Shown: positions 1-11,107 of the stretch, piece after piece
Layout of the letters: every line of letters starts with the position of its first letter
Position numbering within the stretch: the first letter of the stretch is position 1
Assembly (NCBI GenBank): GCA_002049455.2
Contig: KV918987.1
Coordinates: 1-64,000 of the forward strand
DNA: 64,000 bases
Reading direction: 5' to 3'
Source of the DNA: Porphyra umbilicalis
Taxonomy: Eukaryota > Rhodophyta > Bangiophyceae > Bangiales > Bangiaceae
Translations under genes and position numbers: made by a program
Notes under the pieces: generated by a model
What the model was told of the DNA's origin: nothing
The model's database searches: none
What the model saw: the letters and a program-made list of their open reading frames with translations, nothing else

Positions 1-421
1 CTCGTGCATTTGCTCTCCCGCGTGGAGGGCCCCCTGTACAAGGCCGTGCGCGGGGGCGGCCTCGCGTACGACGCGTCCCTGACGTTTGACGCGGGCCGCG
101 GGCGCCTCGTGGCGGGGCTGTCAGAGGCCAAGGCGCCCGCCGCCGCGTGGTCGGCGCTCACCACCGCGCTCGCCGAGGTGCGGGCGCGCCTCGCGGTGGG
201 GGGGGGGGACGTCGAGCGGGAGGTCGACACGGCGCGCGCGGCGGCCGTGTACGCGGCCGTCGAGTCCCGCTCCGCCCCGTCGCTCGTCGCGTCGGCGGCG
301 CTGCGGCGGTCGGGCTTGCGCTTGCCGGCGTGTGACGCGTCGGCGCAGGAGGCGCGCCTCGCGGTCGTCTCCCGCGCCGACTGCGTGCGGGTGCTCGACG
401 CGTACCTCCACCCGCTGCTGC

Positions 422-453
<32 letters not shown>

Positions 454-624
454 CGGCCGGCGGGCGTGCCGCCATCCACGGTCGTGCTCGTGGCGATCGT
501 GGCGCCGTCGGAAGTGGAGACGACGGCGGCGGAGCTCGGCGCCGCCGCCGTGCCCGTGCGGTGTGCGACGCTGGAGTCGACGGCGGGGGTGGCGGCGGCG
601 GTGTTGCCGAGCGTGGAGCTTTGA
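1..624 (+). CDS. M16-family metallopeptidase, C-terminal part (5' end outside window)
   Basis: The frame is open at the left edge and ends at a TGA at 622-624, so only about 207 C-terminal residues are visible. Near the start is EGPLYKAVRGGGLAYDASL. This matches the EGPLW..IRG.GLAYG motif of the C-terminal M16 (insulinase-like) domain, especially the C05D11.1/Sdd3-like subgroup. The motif belongs to the non-catalytic half of the protease clamshell, which holds the substrate, so the zinc-binding HxxEH half should lie upstream of the window. A helical repeat region rich in Ala and Arg follows, then a poly-Gly stretch near residue 145, then a strand reading TVVLVAIVAPSEVE as seen near the end of such domains. 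The poly-Gly insert is encoded by GGC repeats. Likely role: intracellular or organellar peptide degradation. The subgroup is inferred, and the family assignment rests mainly on the one motif. Confidence 0.8.
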
Positions 625-1818
625 TGGGGGTGGTGGAGGGGGTAGGAGGCCGACGGTTTTTTCCAATTTTTTTTTGTGTGGGTGCGTGCGCGCTGTGGTG
701 CAAGAGGCGTGCTCCCGCGGCGGTTGTGGGGCCATGATGTCGATCGGACTTTTGTAAAGTCATTGTTCAAGCGTGGGTGCGGCCGAGGCGGTGGTGAACG
801 GCACGTGCCGCCGCGCGGACCTCGTTGTGGCCCACGGACATCCAGCCACTGTGGCGGCGGCCGTTTGGCGTCATTGGCGTCACGCGCGGGCAGGCGTCGC
901 CCCGCCTGCAGGTGACCCTGCGCTGCGGCGGCGGCGGGGTCGGGCAGTATCACGAGCTGCCCGCCGCCTCGGCGTGCGGCGCGCCCGCGTCGGCCGGCTG
1001 CGCCCGCCGCGGCCGTCTTGCCGGCGACGGCCACACTGGCGGCGGCGGCGCCACGACCGCCGTGGAGATGGCAAACTTTTTTTGAGGGGGGGGGGGCTGG
1101 CAGGACGGAGCTCCCCGCGGCGGCCACGACGCCGCCGCCGTCCGTACAGCGGGGGTGCGGGCGCAAGACGGCGGGCGGGGACGGGGCGCGCGCGGGGGGT
1201 TGGGGGCGCGGCCGCGCCAGCGGCGCGGCGGGTGGCGCCGGTGGAGGGTGTGGCGCCGTGTGCGTCTGCGCCACCGCCGTGGGTGCGGCGGCGGCCGGCC
1301 CCTGGCGGTCGGTGGCAACGCGCACGCCCGAGGGCAGAAGGGGACTGCGTGGTTGCAGCATTCGATGGCTGGTCCCTCTCGTGTGGGTTTGATCGTTTTC
1401 TGGTCATGGTCCGTCGAAAGCGGGTGTGCACGCCGCTACCTCCATCACCTGTGCCTCTTCTGGCCGCAGGTCGGCCGCCAGCTGTTGGTGGAGAACGGGC
1501 GGCCGACGCGCATACCAGCAGAAGCACCGCCGGCCGGCCGACAGCCATAGGGAAGGAGGTGGAGGTGGCCGTCGTGCCCACCGTCGGCGCGGCGCTCGCC
1601 CACTTCCTGGAGCGGAGGGCGCCGCGGACAGCCCCCCCAACCCGTACTTGACCCGCACGGATCCGAATTTGTTGAAAAAACTGTGCGAGCGTCCCAGCCT
1701 TTATCGGTACGAAAAGTATATTTCCATCCGTACACCGACCAAGTGAGGCGACACGTCGGGCGGACGCGCAAGATTTTGCCAGCCCAGCAGGGATACAGCC
1801 GAGCGTCCATGCATAGGT
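625..1818. other. gene-poor GC-rich spacer
   Basis: This is the 3' flank of the peptidase gene. It has a short T-rich stretch at 657-677, then GC-rich low-complexity sequence. Long reading frames exist on both strands, but they are Arg/Pro/Ala/Gly rich and overlap each other, so I call none of them. A short repeat closes the stretch at 1719-1812. Confidence 0.5.
1719..1812. repeat. short dispersed repeat, copy 1
   Basis: This ~95-bp stretch matches 32541-32633 in the same orientation, with scattered mismatches. Both contain a block ending in a CAGCCGAG-type motif. Each copy lies just upstream of larger repeats: the duplicated unit here, and a palindromic MITE at 32641. It is likely a remnant of a transposon end, but I cannot name the family. 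Confidence 0.6.
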
Positions 1819-3239
1819 AGATTTCTTGTGAACGACCCGCATCCGCGGATCACGGTGCGCGGCGCGCCCGGGTCGGGCCCCCCGCCGCTGTCTCCACCCC
1901 CCTGCTCCTCCGTGACGCCCCGCATCTGTGGCCGTCCACCTCCTGCTCCACAGAAACGCGGTAAACGGTGGAGCGCACGCATGCACACCGGCGGCCAGAC
2001 GCGGAGCCGTTGCGGCTCGCGCCGCGACCCGTTACGGGTGCCTGTCCAAGAGCGGGCGTCGCCCCGGCGGAGAGGCAAAGGCCCCCCGTCGCGCACCGTC
2101 TGCGCCCCCCACGGGTGGTGGTGATGGCGGTGGCTGGGGGTCCACCGCAAATCTTGAGCCCAGCGATAGGGGCAAGGGAGGAGGCGCGCCCCCCGGCGCC
2201 CGAGGCGCGGCGGCGGCCGCCCCCGGGTCGTTGCTCCCGTCGTCGCCGGCCGGCGGGCCAAGCTGTCTGCTGCCACTCGCAGCAGGCCGCGCACGGCGAC
2301 CAAGGCGCGCGCGCGGGGCTCTCCCACCCCCCCCCCCCCGACGCGTTCCCCGAGCTTGCTGGCAGCCTCTCCACGCGCGCCCGTGGAAGGCGGGCCAGCA
2401 CAGCGAGCCGCGGCTCGGCCCGCGGTCACCCACCGCGGGGCCAGCGCATGGTTGCCGACGCGCCGCGGAGCCAGCACACGGTTGCGGACGCGCCGCGCCC
2501 GCGGCCCCGCCCGGACGCGCGGCGCGGCGGTGGCGGCGCGGCACGCCAGGCTGGTCGTAGGGGGCAAAGGCGGCCCGCCGGGGCGGCGGGCCCGCCCACG
2601 GGGCGGCGGCGCGGTGCGGACTCGCGGGGGGCCCACGAGCCCGCGCCGCCGCCGCTCGCGGGGGGCCCGCGAGCCCCACCCCCGCGTCGCCCAATCGCGG
2701 GCCGCGCGGACGCGTGGCGGGGGCGGGGCGCGCGGCGGGTAGCGGGCGGCGGGGCCCCTGACGCGCGAGTCGACGGGTCTGGCAATGGGGCGGCAGCGCC
2801 GCGCGGCGGCGCCCTCTGCGCGCGCGGCTGTGCGGCAGCCGCTCGCAGCTGCGCACGCGCACGTTCCTCTGCAGGGGCTGGCGTGTGTGGAAAGTGCGGC
2901 GGCGCCGCGTCCCGGCAGTACAAGAGGGCGCCAGCCAGCGCGCCTGGTGGGCTCGACGGCGGGCCCGGCGGTCACAGCCCGCCGAGTACCCGCGACGCGC
3001 CACAAGTGGCGTCTTCCTGCTCACCTGCTCTTTGGTGAGCGGCACCTACTCCCCGTCTTTGCCCACTCGAGGTTGGCGGTACCGGCTCCCCCTCTCCGCC
3101 CACTCTCTGGCACCTCGGCCCGAGGCGACCGCAACGGCCGGCGCTCTCACGCCGCCCTCGGTGTGCCACCAAGCCCGTGCGGCGCGCCCTCTCCCCGTGG
3201 CTATCCTTCCGTGTCTGCGCGTGTGCGGCAGCCGACATC

Positions 3240-3713
3240 ATGTGCTTGCTCGTGACGCAGGGGTACGACGCGGTCGCCAACAAAATCATCCAAAACGTCG
3301 TGCGGGACTGCCTGGACGCCGACTGCCAGTACTCTGTTATGAGTCGACTGGCGGAGCTAGATCCACCAGCGGGCTCTGCGCCTGTGCAAGATGCCGCTGA
3401 GGTTTCAGAGGACGACGACAACAACGACGCGCAAGACGACGAGGAGCAGGGCAGCGACGATGCGGAGCAGGGTGGGGTGCGGGAGGAAAGTGTGGACGAG
3501 GAGGGGGGTTGGCGGGAGGATGATGCTGAAGAGGAGGAGGGGGGTGATGAGATTATTGAGGATGAGGATGAGGGGGAGGAGGAGGTCTTTGAAGGGGAGG
3601 AAGAGGGCGATGCAGAAGAGGAGGCAGGAGCGCCCCCGGCGCCGCCCCAGGCTCCCGTTACGGACGACGAGCTGACGGACGACGAGCAGACGGATGACGA
3701 TCAGAACAAGTAG
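3240..3713 (+). CDS. acidic small protein, paralogue 1 of 3 (MCLLV family)
   Basis: The protein has 157 residues and I do not recognise the family. The ATG at 3240 is chosen because all three paralogues in this window begin there with MCLLV. Residues 1-36 form a conserved head: MCLLV, then a short amphipathic stretch (VANKIIQNVVRD), then a C-x4-C pair (DCLDADC) and an MSR motif. The rest is an acidic tail with long Asp/Glu runs, the shared words ESVDEEGG and APPAPPQAP, and TDDE repeats near the C-terminus. There is no signal peptide or membrane segment. The acidic tail suggests a chaperone-like, chromatin or disordered binding protein, but that is only inference. The kinase-like gene lies convergently 680 bp downstream. 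The flanks are conserved with the other two copies, so promoter and coding part were duplicated together. Confidence 0.7.
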   Translation: MCLLVTQGYDAVANKIIQNVVRDCLDADCQYSVMSRLAELDPPAGSAPVQDAAEVSEDDDNNDAQDDEEQGSDDAEQGGVREESVDEEGGWREDDAEEEEGGDEIIEDEDEGEEEVFEGEEEGDAEEEAGAPPAPPQAPVTDDELTDDEQTDDDQNK

Positions 3714-4391
3714 TCGATGCGCGCACTTGGCATGACGGGCTGTGCGGCGGGCTCGGCTTTGGGGTGTGCGCTTGCTTGGGCGCGGTCTAGCGCTGGGGAG
3801 AGTTGTTTGTGTTCTAGTTAGAGGCTTGTTCTTTCTACGGGGCGTTTGGTGTGATTGGTTTATCGAACATCAACTACTACTACACCGCCGCAGGGCTCAC
3901 TACGGCTGCTCTTTATCCAACATGCACACCACGCAAACACAAACACGTCATGCACCCACAGCGATAGCTACACGAAAGAAAACAAATGAAACGGGACCAA
4001 CCCGCACGCGACACATCGCACGCAAAGCAAAACAAATAGACAAAAACGAGCACGCGCGCTCTTGCCGCACCTGCGGCCTTACCAACCTGGCGCTGCCGCC
4101 ACTGGGGTAGTGCCACAGAAGCGAATATGGAAAGCGCCACGCAGCGCAGAGTTAGCAAGCCGGCCAGAGGGCGCTGCCGGCGCGCACGGTGGGACGTGGG
4201 TCAACGCAGCAAAAGGGTGGCACCTACGGGGCCGACGCTCATTGTGACAGAGCCGAGTGGAACGAGGAACTCACACTAGAACGGTGGGTTGATGTACGAC
4301 GGCCGCGACGCTCCAGGCCGCTGCGCAGCACGCTCGACGCGGACCAGCCGCCGACCGCCGAGCAGCGGTCAAGCGCTCAGCCCCGCGGGTC

Positions 4392-5237
4392 CTACCACCC
4401 GAACATGTCACGCAGCTCCGCCTCCAGCGCCTCCACGCACAACAGATCATTTTGCTCGCAGCTTGTGGTGGCGTCCGGGTTGAGTCGCTTCGTCGCCCCC
4501 CCCTTCGTCAGCGGCTCTCCCGGCGGCAGGCACGACTCAAAATTGACGAGCACCGCCTCTTCGTCGGCGGTCAGCCCAATGTTTTGAGGGCCGACGTCAT
4601 TGTGGCAGAGGCCGTACTCGTGGAGGTAGCTGAGCGCCGCCCGCACGCCGTTGATGACCTTGTCAACGTCCAGCGGGCGCAGCGGCGACTCCGTGCAGCG
4701 GAGCTGCAGCACGTTCGGGAGACAATCAAACACCAACCCGGGGATACGCCCGTTCGACTCAAGGACGCCGTGGTAGTTGATAATGTGGTCGGCTCGCGGG
4801 TCGGGGCCGTTCTCCATGTGGTACTTGCGCAGCTGCTCCATCACGTGCACCTCAGACGCAAGGCTGGCCTTGGACTGCGGGCGCGTCCTCGGATCCAGGT
4901 AGTCGATGAAGTCGGGAAACTTCAGAGTCAGCATCGGCCCGTACCTCGCGAACCTCTTCCACACGGTGTAGCCGCGGCGGAACTTGGGAAACGCCTGCAC
5001 CGGGTCAACCTGCAGCGGTGGGCCACCCTTGTTCCCCGGCGCCACGCGCTCCCCGTTTGGCAACGGCTGCTCCGCGGCGGTCAGCAGCGCCGGAAGATCG
5101 ATTGTGGGCAACCCCTGGCCCGGGCAGCGGAGGACAAAAAAGTCCATGTCTCTGCGCAAGACGACGGCTGTGTAGAGCTCCCCCGCGCCGTCGGCAGCCG
5201 GCTCGCGCAACGCCTTGTGAACATGTAGCTGATTCAT
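4392..5237 (-). CDS. protein-kinase-like protein, paralogue 1 (probable pseudokinase)
   Basis: The protein has 281 residues. The ATG at 5237 is chosen over upstream in-frame starts because the paralogue at 50408-51286 begins at the same distance from the shared ELYTAVV/DFFVL block. A kinase-like core is visible: a helix-C-like segment (ASEVHVMEQLRKY), a catalytic loop YLHEYGLCHNDVGPQNIGL with an HxD-type motif (HND) and the metal-binding Asn, then VLVNFESC in the place of the DFG strand. The Asp expected there is Asn, so this copy probably cannot bind Mg2+ normally. No APE motif or full C-lobe follows; the protein ends about 60 residues later. This short form resembles small phosphotransferase or lipopolysaccharide-kinase-like folds more than a canonical Ser/Thr kinase. 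The gene is convergent with the acidic-protein gene. Substrate and role are unknown. Confidence 0.7.
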   Translation of the reverse strand: MNQLHVHKALREPAADGAGELYTAVVLRRDMDFFVLRCPGQGLPTIDLPALLTAAEQPLPNGERVAPGNKGGPPLQVDPVQAFPKFRRGYTVWKRFARYGPMLTLKFPDFIDYLDPRTRPQSKASLASEVHVMEQLRKYHMENGPDPRADHIINYHGVLESNGRIPGLVFDCLPNVLQLRCTESPLRPLDVDKVINGVRAALSYLHEYGLCHNDVGPQNIGLTADEEAVLVNFESCLPPGEPLTKGGATKRLNPDATTSCEQNDLLCVEALEAELRDMFGW

Positions 5238-6822
5238 GTCGCTTTGGCGGCGACGTTTGGCCGCCGAGCAAGGGTAGCACCGCGCCTTAGCGGTTTGGGT
5301 GCTCAGGACGAGCAGCCTTGACCAAGCGCAAGGCGGTCTCGGTGAAAGAAAAGAAAACGCCATGAGTGGGGCAGGGCGCAACCAAGCGTCACCCACGTCG
5401 AAGCGGCGGCCGTAGCGAGTCAGACACATCATTGATCGTGGCGAGAGAGCGATGAAGACTGTGGGAGGCGCGTCAAAGCATGAAGCCACCATGAATCGCC
5501 ACGACGCAGGGACGAGCGAGTCACGCCCATGGCTCTCACTCGACAAGACGCGGGGGCGAACAAGTTACGCCGATGGCACTCACCCGATCCCCAAGGAACA
5601 GCTGTCTATGCCACGAACAAAGAGTCAACAGAGGCGTCGACAGGACGTACCAACAAGCATCGAAACAACTGCTGCTCCAGAAAGCCGTGGTGCCGCCCGT
5701 GCGCGGGGAGCACCGCCCGGCACAACGCAGGCAGTAGGGAGAGTCCGGGCAGTTGGTGGTGCGGCGACAACGAATGTATGGCGCCCCCACAGGTGCAAGC
5801 ACGACGCGGCTCCGACACGAGCACTTGAGAGGGGCGGGCATCCTCCCTGGGCGTGCACAGCGTGCGGGCGGCAGACGCGTGCCGCCCGCTCTTGACGAGA
5901 TTGTGCGGGCTGTGTGCTGTTTGGGCTCTCCCTCAATCGTCAGCGGTTGATGTTTTCCCCAATATGTCCCCAAAGCGTTTGGACTCGTTGTTCCAACGAG
6001 CACCCGGTCCGTCGGGGTTTGTTGAGGGACTCGTTGGCGCGTTGGGCACGTTGGGGAACATCTCCAACGAGCTCTGTCACGAGACAGAACCACATGAGGC
6101 GCACTCCTGGCCACAGATGTTTCAGGCCCTCTGTGAACTGCAATTGTCCTTGACTACTGTCGGACGTGGAGTGGGAAAGCAGTTGAGTTGAGCCGCTACT
6201 GCAGTCGAAGTGCACGCGAGCTGCATCTCTCGGCGTTGACAACGGTCTTAATATCAACATGATCTACTTTGACGCTCTCCCGCCGTCCTTAGCCCGTCCC
6301 TGCCGCGGCTCAACAGGCATCAATCGCGAGAGCTCCGTGCGAAAGGGCTCATCAAATCTGGAGCATGTCGGGCTGTTCGTTGCGACATGTTGGGCCCCGA
6401 TAAATCCCGACGAATGGCGGATTCCCTGGGTCGATGTCGCAACGAGCGAGTCGCTGGGCGTTCGTTGGAAAATGCATCAGGGGCTGACGATGTCGCCGCC
6501 GCACAGGGCCCTGCAAACCTGACTGCTGATTGGTCGGGCGATGGCGACCGCCCTGACAGACAGCTCGCAGGCTACACAGTCTACGTACAGGCCAAGTCAT
6601 GATTAACGACTCGCGTTGCTGGCCCACGTGTGTCGCGTCGACTCGGGTGGCTATAAGCCAATGGGAGACCCCAACTGTTGCCATGCATGACCTTCAACAA
6701 AATCCAGCACGACTGGACGAGTTTTACTGATCCACTTTGTGGATACTTCGTGGAAATGATGAGTCGCCAAAGAATGATCGGGTCTGGAACAAGCTCACAG
6801 CAGGTTGCAGTACTGTCAACAT
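5238..6822. other. 5' flank of the kinase-like gene and tail of duplicated unit 1
   Basis: No gene is recognised. The sequence from about 5530 to 5900 is diverged but alignable with the flank of the second kinase-like gene (about 51540-51900), and parts match 38400-38600 and 42780-43276. So the kinase-like gene was copied with at least 600 bp of upstream sequence. The stretch becomes more AT-rich toward 6822. Confidence 0.5.
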
Positions 6823-6838
6823 CCACTCATATGCCACG

Positions 6839-7541
6839 CCTAAAGGTCGATTTCACGCATTAAGGCGCATGAGCGCGACTCATATTGGCGCGCACAGAAC
6901 TCGACAATGGAACAAGCGTTGACGCTCCGCATGGACGCATCCTGGAGCCTACTTCATCAGCTTTTTTATGACCCACTTTCAGGCGGCTACGACAATAGGC
7001 TTGAGAGACAGACGTTTTTCCTTGCATCCCACCGTTGTCTTGAACGCCTTTTTGTGGAATAAATGGCCCGCTGATCACGCTGCAGGCGGTAACCCGACGT
7101 GGCTAGGCAACAAAATGCGTGTTATCGGTGCTGCGGGGAAGTCTGGACGACATGGGTGGCCGTTGGTCGACATGGGCGGTGGTGGTGGGGGGCAGGTGAT
7201 GCTCGTAGCCGGCCGACAGAAAGTGCATTTCCATGGGATGCCAGATCGGATCAATACGTGTCTTGCATGAGAAATTGGTCAGAGCCAGTTCTGGATCGGC
7301 AGAGACAAAGAAAACGGCGCGATTCTGGAGGGGCAGAGAAGCACCGAGGTGTATCTCAGCGCTACAAGATCCTTTGAGCGCCTAGTCTTTTTTCCTTGAG
7401 TACCCATGCCACGGAGACCAGTTCTATTTACTTCTCATGGTTAAAAAAAGTCTAGAATAGCAGAGAAAACCCTTTCGTCATGCGCCTAAATGCATGGAAT
7501 AGACCTTTAGTCAAGACGCAGTGTACCGGCTCTTCTGGGTC
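6839..7541 (+). repeat. left terminal inverted repeat of the long-TIR transposon
   Basis: This is the inverted copy of 11108-11800. The outer border reads CCTAAAGGTCGATT. The inner border of the 672-bp part, at about 7510, carries the same motif in reverse, so the arm looks like a small element with its own inverted ends. A 10-bp insertion separates the 672-bp part from the 16-bp innermost motif at 7526-7541. Confidence 0.85.
6968..7270 (+). pseudogene. arm-encoded reading frame, left copy (prematurely ended)
   Basis: It starts at ATG 6968 and reads MTHFQAATTIGL, then a stretch with WLGNKMRVIGAAGKSGR and a poly-Gly block. It ends after 100 residues at a TGA (7268-7270), where the copy in the right arm has TCA. 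Beyond the stop the same frame stays similar to the right copy. The product is not recognised. It is the disabled partner of 11240-11671. Confidence 0.4.
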
Positions 7542-8232
7542 GCGACAGAAACGGCGACGTACCATTGGCTTCTCGGTTCAAATGCAAACAACCATTGGTC
7601 AGTTCCAAAATTGTCAGCCTGTCGTCACATTGCGCGCCAAACCCGTCTCCTTTCTTCAGAATCGCAACGTGGAGCAGGTCAACCGCACCAGTGGGGCCTC
7701 GAGGGGGGGGGGGGATTCCTTGCAGGGATCTGTACCTCGGAGAATCGACACCGATCCACCCCTTTTTCCACGGAGAGAAGCTCATGAAGAACGACTGCCC
7801 TAGCCACCAAACCACAGGACCTCAGCCAGTCTGGCTGCTATACATCCTCCCCACTGCAACTACCATGAACACACAGGGCAAAACAATGGCACTTGGTCAC
7901 CGGGAGTCCTCTCGTAGACGACCCTCGTACGTGGCGACGGTCTGAGCCGCCACAGCGAACACCTCATCCGCCCACGTAGCCCGCTCGCCGGCGGCCTTCT
8001 CCCGCGTCTCGTCGCAGACGGGCACCACCGGCTTGTTTGCACGTAACCGCTTGTCGCCCGCCTTTGTCGCCAAGTGCGCCCCCTCCTTGGCGGACGACCG
8101 CTTGTGGGCAGACCAACCGATCACGGCCGGGCTTGCATCGCCAGCGAGCGCCATGGCGCGCACGAAGGCAGCGGCAGACGCTAGGTCCGACTCGCCCGGA
8201 TACAGCCGTGCCGTCTGCGTGTACCGGCCGTG

Positions 8233-10524
8233 TCATGCCTTCAAGCCCTGCTCCCCATACAAGCCAATGCTGCCAAACTCATCTAAGAAATCTGGGGCGT
8301 GCGCTAGCAAGAGGTGCAGCTTTGGAGACACATTGAGCCACGAAATCGAGCCCTTCAGGCCCGACACAAATGCCGCCACGTCAGCCCGGAACGCGGCAGC
8401 ATCGCCGGCTGCCACGATGCTCGCGCTGTTGAGGACCTTCCGAATCCGGTTCCACAGACCCCACGCGGTTTTGTACGCGTGGAGAAAGCGCCTGCTGACC
8501 GCGGCGTCCTCCCCTTTAAGCCCAGAGAGTTTCCTCTCGAGCGCCGCGCACACCGCATCGCTGTGCTCACCAATTGCGTGGCAGTCTCTCCCGATGAAGA
8601 GGCCACCATGGTAGGGCACTGGGTGCACATGCACTTCCTCATATAGCAGTTCGGCGAGCTCATGTGCGAAGGCAGACCCCGCGCGGTGGCCGCAACACAG
8701 GATCACGACCTCCACGGCCAGCCGCAACTCCCGGGAATTGATCCCAAGGGTGAGATGAACGGGAATTGGAACAATTTGACGCGGATGGGGGGATACCAGC
8801 GGCGCCCGTGTCACCGACAGGTGGTCGGCCTGGCCCAAATTGGCCACGTCCTCGACGCAATGTGCGTATTGATCAGCATCGCGCAAGTGCCATGGCCCCA
8901 ACACATCTTGTAGCGTCCCGTACTTCGCGTCAAGGGCAGCGTGGGCGATGCTGGGAGCCTTCGTGCTCTTGCACTGATAGCATGGCATGGTGGCATTGGG
9001 GCCTTTGTGTCCAACGACCGTCGTCTGGGACTCGTAGTCGCCCGAAAGAATCAAGCGCACAGGCCGACGTTCGCCACGTACGTCCAGTCCCCTGCCCAGC
9101 AACTCATCGATGCAGGGCATGTGTGTCGCCATCATGGCTGACACCTGCGGATAGTGTTCCTTGTCGCACGGGCACACAGCTGCAAGAATAGTGTTGCTGG
9201 GGTTGTTGGGCCGCTCTTGGTTGATAATAGTGACCACGAGTTTTTTGGAGCCCGGGTCACTGCCCTTGTCCAGTCCGACCGTGATGTGTACGTCAGGGAC
9301 CGTTGGGGGAGGGCGGCCGCCCCACGCCCCAGGATCAAAGTCATTGGGGACGGTGGCGTCCTCGGCTCGTAGGGGCTCGTGGTCGGGGCCGTACACGAAA
9401 CGCTCCACAAACTGGCCAGCGTCGCACAGGGCCGTAACGCGCTCCTGCACGGCCAGCGCCAAGTTTGCCAGATGCGCCCCCGTGCTTGTGACTATCACCT
9501 CCTTGGCTGGAGAGGATGCAAGCTCCCGCTTCGCAGCGCGCAGTACATGGCGGCTGGCCAGCCCGCTCTTGCTTCCACCCAGCGCGTGGCGCAACTTGCT
9601 GAATGTGGACCAGCTTATGCCCAGTTCAAAAACCAGCCCCACCTGGTGCCGCACGGACAGACCGCCGACCTTAACGGGGCTACCAGGGGTCCCAGACATT
9701 TCGTCTGCTCCCCACTTGGTCGCACCAGCCGATACCAGCTGTTGCCGCGCTGCTGCCCTCCGCTTGTTTTGTTGGCTTTTTTTAACAGCCACCTTCTGAG
9801 GTGAGACCTTCCGCACGTACACGCGTCGCCGCCCGTTCTTGTGCTGCAAAAAAATCTCATCTTGGTTGCTGCGTAGAAAAATCACCGACGCAATGCGCCC
9901 AAGAATGCGCTCATCCTGCGCATGTCCGACGCCACCCGACACCAAGTAATCCATGAAATCCTGGCACCTCGAATTAGCGTTTGCTTGACCCGCTGGTGAG
10001 ACGAGGGGCGGCATGCCTCCGACTTCTACGTTTGGGGTGGGTGAATCCAGCATCGACTTGGCACGGAGGTGGGCCTCCAGGTGACGCACACGTGCAACGG
10101 GTTCGGCGGCTGCCGCCAAGGCCTCACGCTCAGCGCGTCGCGCCGAATCAGCGTCGAGCCTTGCCGACGCGCACGAGGGGAACTCGGCCACACTGCTACG
10201 GATGACCGAAGACCCTGCTGCAGGTGCAGGGAGAGCAGAGAGGGAGCAAGGAGGGCACGGTGGGACTGCTGCAGGGGGGGGAGTCGAAAGCAGCAGCGGC
10301 AGACGCGCCCGCTTACTGGCATACGGGGGCAGGTCTGAGGAAAACTCGAGTCCCGGAGCAATCGGTGCGGGGTCATCAGAGGCTGACCTCTTGGCAGCCC
10401 GCTTCCGCCTTGAGTAGCAAGAATCGCAGCTGCCGCGCCTGCATGCAGACACAGGGATGCAGGCCACGCGCCAGCGAGCTGACCCATGTGGGCTCTGTAT
10501 CGCCTCTGCTCGCCAATGAGCCAT
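8233..10524 (-). CDS. transposase-like protein, DDE/RNase-H-type, superfamily not assigned
   Basis: The first in-frame ATG is at 10524 (763 residues). The open frame continues 19 codons upstream to 10581, where CVGCD adds a Cys pair. A CATTTTACAG acceptor-like site lies at 10586-10595, so an upstream exon is likely. In the longer numbering, a Cys/His-rich head (residues 6-55) suggests a zinc finger, a coiled helix lies at 145-175 and a basic stretch at 250-282. The core has VGLDKGSDPGSKKLVV (D438), LILSGDYES (D515) and MPCYQC (C534, C537), and it ends WLNVSPKLHLLLAHAPDF...EQGLKA. This pattern (DKG, then GDYE, then C-x2-C, then PKLH..L.H.P.F and EQG) is familiar from animal and algal transposase-like proteins of unsettled class. 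Relatives usually run on after EQG, so the C-terminus may be cut short. Confidence 0.7.
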   Translation of the reverse strand: MAHWRAEAIQSPHGSARWRVACIPVSACRRGSCDSCYSRRKRAAKRSASDDPAPIAPGLEFSSDLPPYASKRARLPLLLSTPPPAAVPPCPPCSLSALPAPAAGSSVIRSSVAEFPSCASARLDADSARRAEREALAAAAEPVARVRHLEAHLRAKSMLDSPTPNVEVGGMPPLVSPAGQANANSRCQDFMDYLVSGGVGHAQDERILGRIASVIFLRSNQDEIFLQHKNGRRRVYVRKVSPQKVAVKKSQQNKRRAAARQQLVSAGATKWGADEMSGTPGSPVKVGGLSVRHQVGLVFELGISWSTFSKLRHALGGSKSGLASRHVLRAAKRELASSPAKEVIVTSTGAHLANLALAVQERVTALCDAGQFVERFVYGPDHEPLRAEDATVPNDFDPGAWGGRPPPTVPDVHITVGLDKGSDPGSKKLVVTIINQERPNNPSNTILAAVCPCDKEHYPQVSAMMATHMPCIDELLGRGLDVRGERRPVRLILSGDYESQTTVVGHKGPNATMPCYQCKSTKAPSIAHAALDAKYGTLQDVLGPWHLRDADQYAHCVEDVANLGQADHLSVTRAPLVSPHPRQIVPIPVHLTLGINSRELRLAVEVVILCCGHRAGSAFAHELAELLYEEVHVHPVPYHGGLFIGRDCHAIGEHSDAVCAALERKLSGLKGEDAAVSRRFLHAYKTAWGLWNRIRKVLNSASIVAAGDAAAFRADVAAFVSGLKGSISWLNVSPKLHLLLAHAPDFLDEFGSIGLYGEQGLKA

Positions 10525-11107
10525 GCCGGTGCTCTGTTTAAAAAAAAGAGAGTCACAACCGACGCACTTGTAGGCCCACACAGACCTGTAAAATGCTGTG
10601 GCGACGTCTTCTGCGGTAGCCCTGTAGGAATAGAGGTACTCGAGGGCAGCATCGAGGCCACAGCAGCATTTGGAGCGTGGGGGAACGCAAGCAACCGTCA
10701 GCCATATGTGTCCGCAGCACAGATGAAACAGACAGCGCCAAGGGGGTCATAGAGGCGTGCATACACGCAGTGCACAACACTCACCTCCCGCAAAAAGACG
10801 CAGATTAGTGACTTACATTCTGCAACCCTTCGTGTCGACCACCTTGCGAACCTCCGATCGGCCACGGTTGCAGGGGAGGGGTGTGAGGAGACTGGTGGTG
10901 CCAACAGATGGCGCGGTCTGGGCAGGGCGATGCAAGCCATTGCGTTAACGAGAGACGAACGACTCCGATCGAAACCCAGCTGTGTCGAACCCCCGTCAGA
11001 GAGGCTGTTGTGGCAGGGTCGCATTTGGGTCGCGACCCAAATGGATTTTGACCACTCAGATTTCTGCACGTTGCATCACCGTTTTCAGTGGGTCACTGTC
11101 AGTCTCA

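Larger units (their letters stand above)
1818..6822 (+). repeat. duplicated unit, copy 1 (acidic-protein gene plus kinase-like gene)
   Basis: Sequence from about 1818 to 3999 is repeated with moderate divergence at 36203-38310. Sequence from about 5586 to 6822 is repeated at about 38400-38600 and again at 42775-43276. The 1.5-kb part carrying the kinase-like gene is absent from copy 2. The GC-rich 1818-3239 stretch is the 5' flank of the acidic-protein gene. It has a degenerate TATA-like TACAAG at 2919-2924, where copy 2 has TATAAG. The 3714-4391 stretch is the shared 3' flank. The copy ends where the long-TIR transposon begins at 6839. Confidence 0.75.
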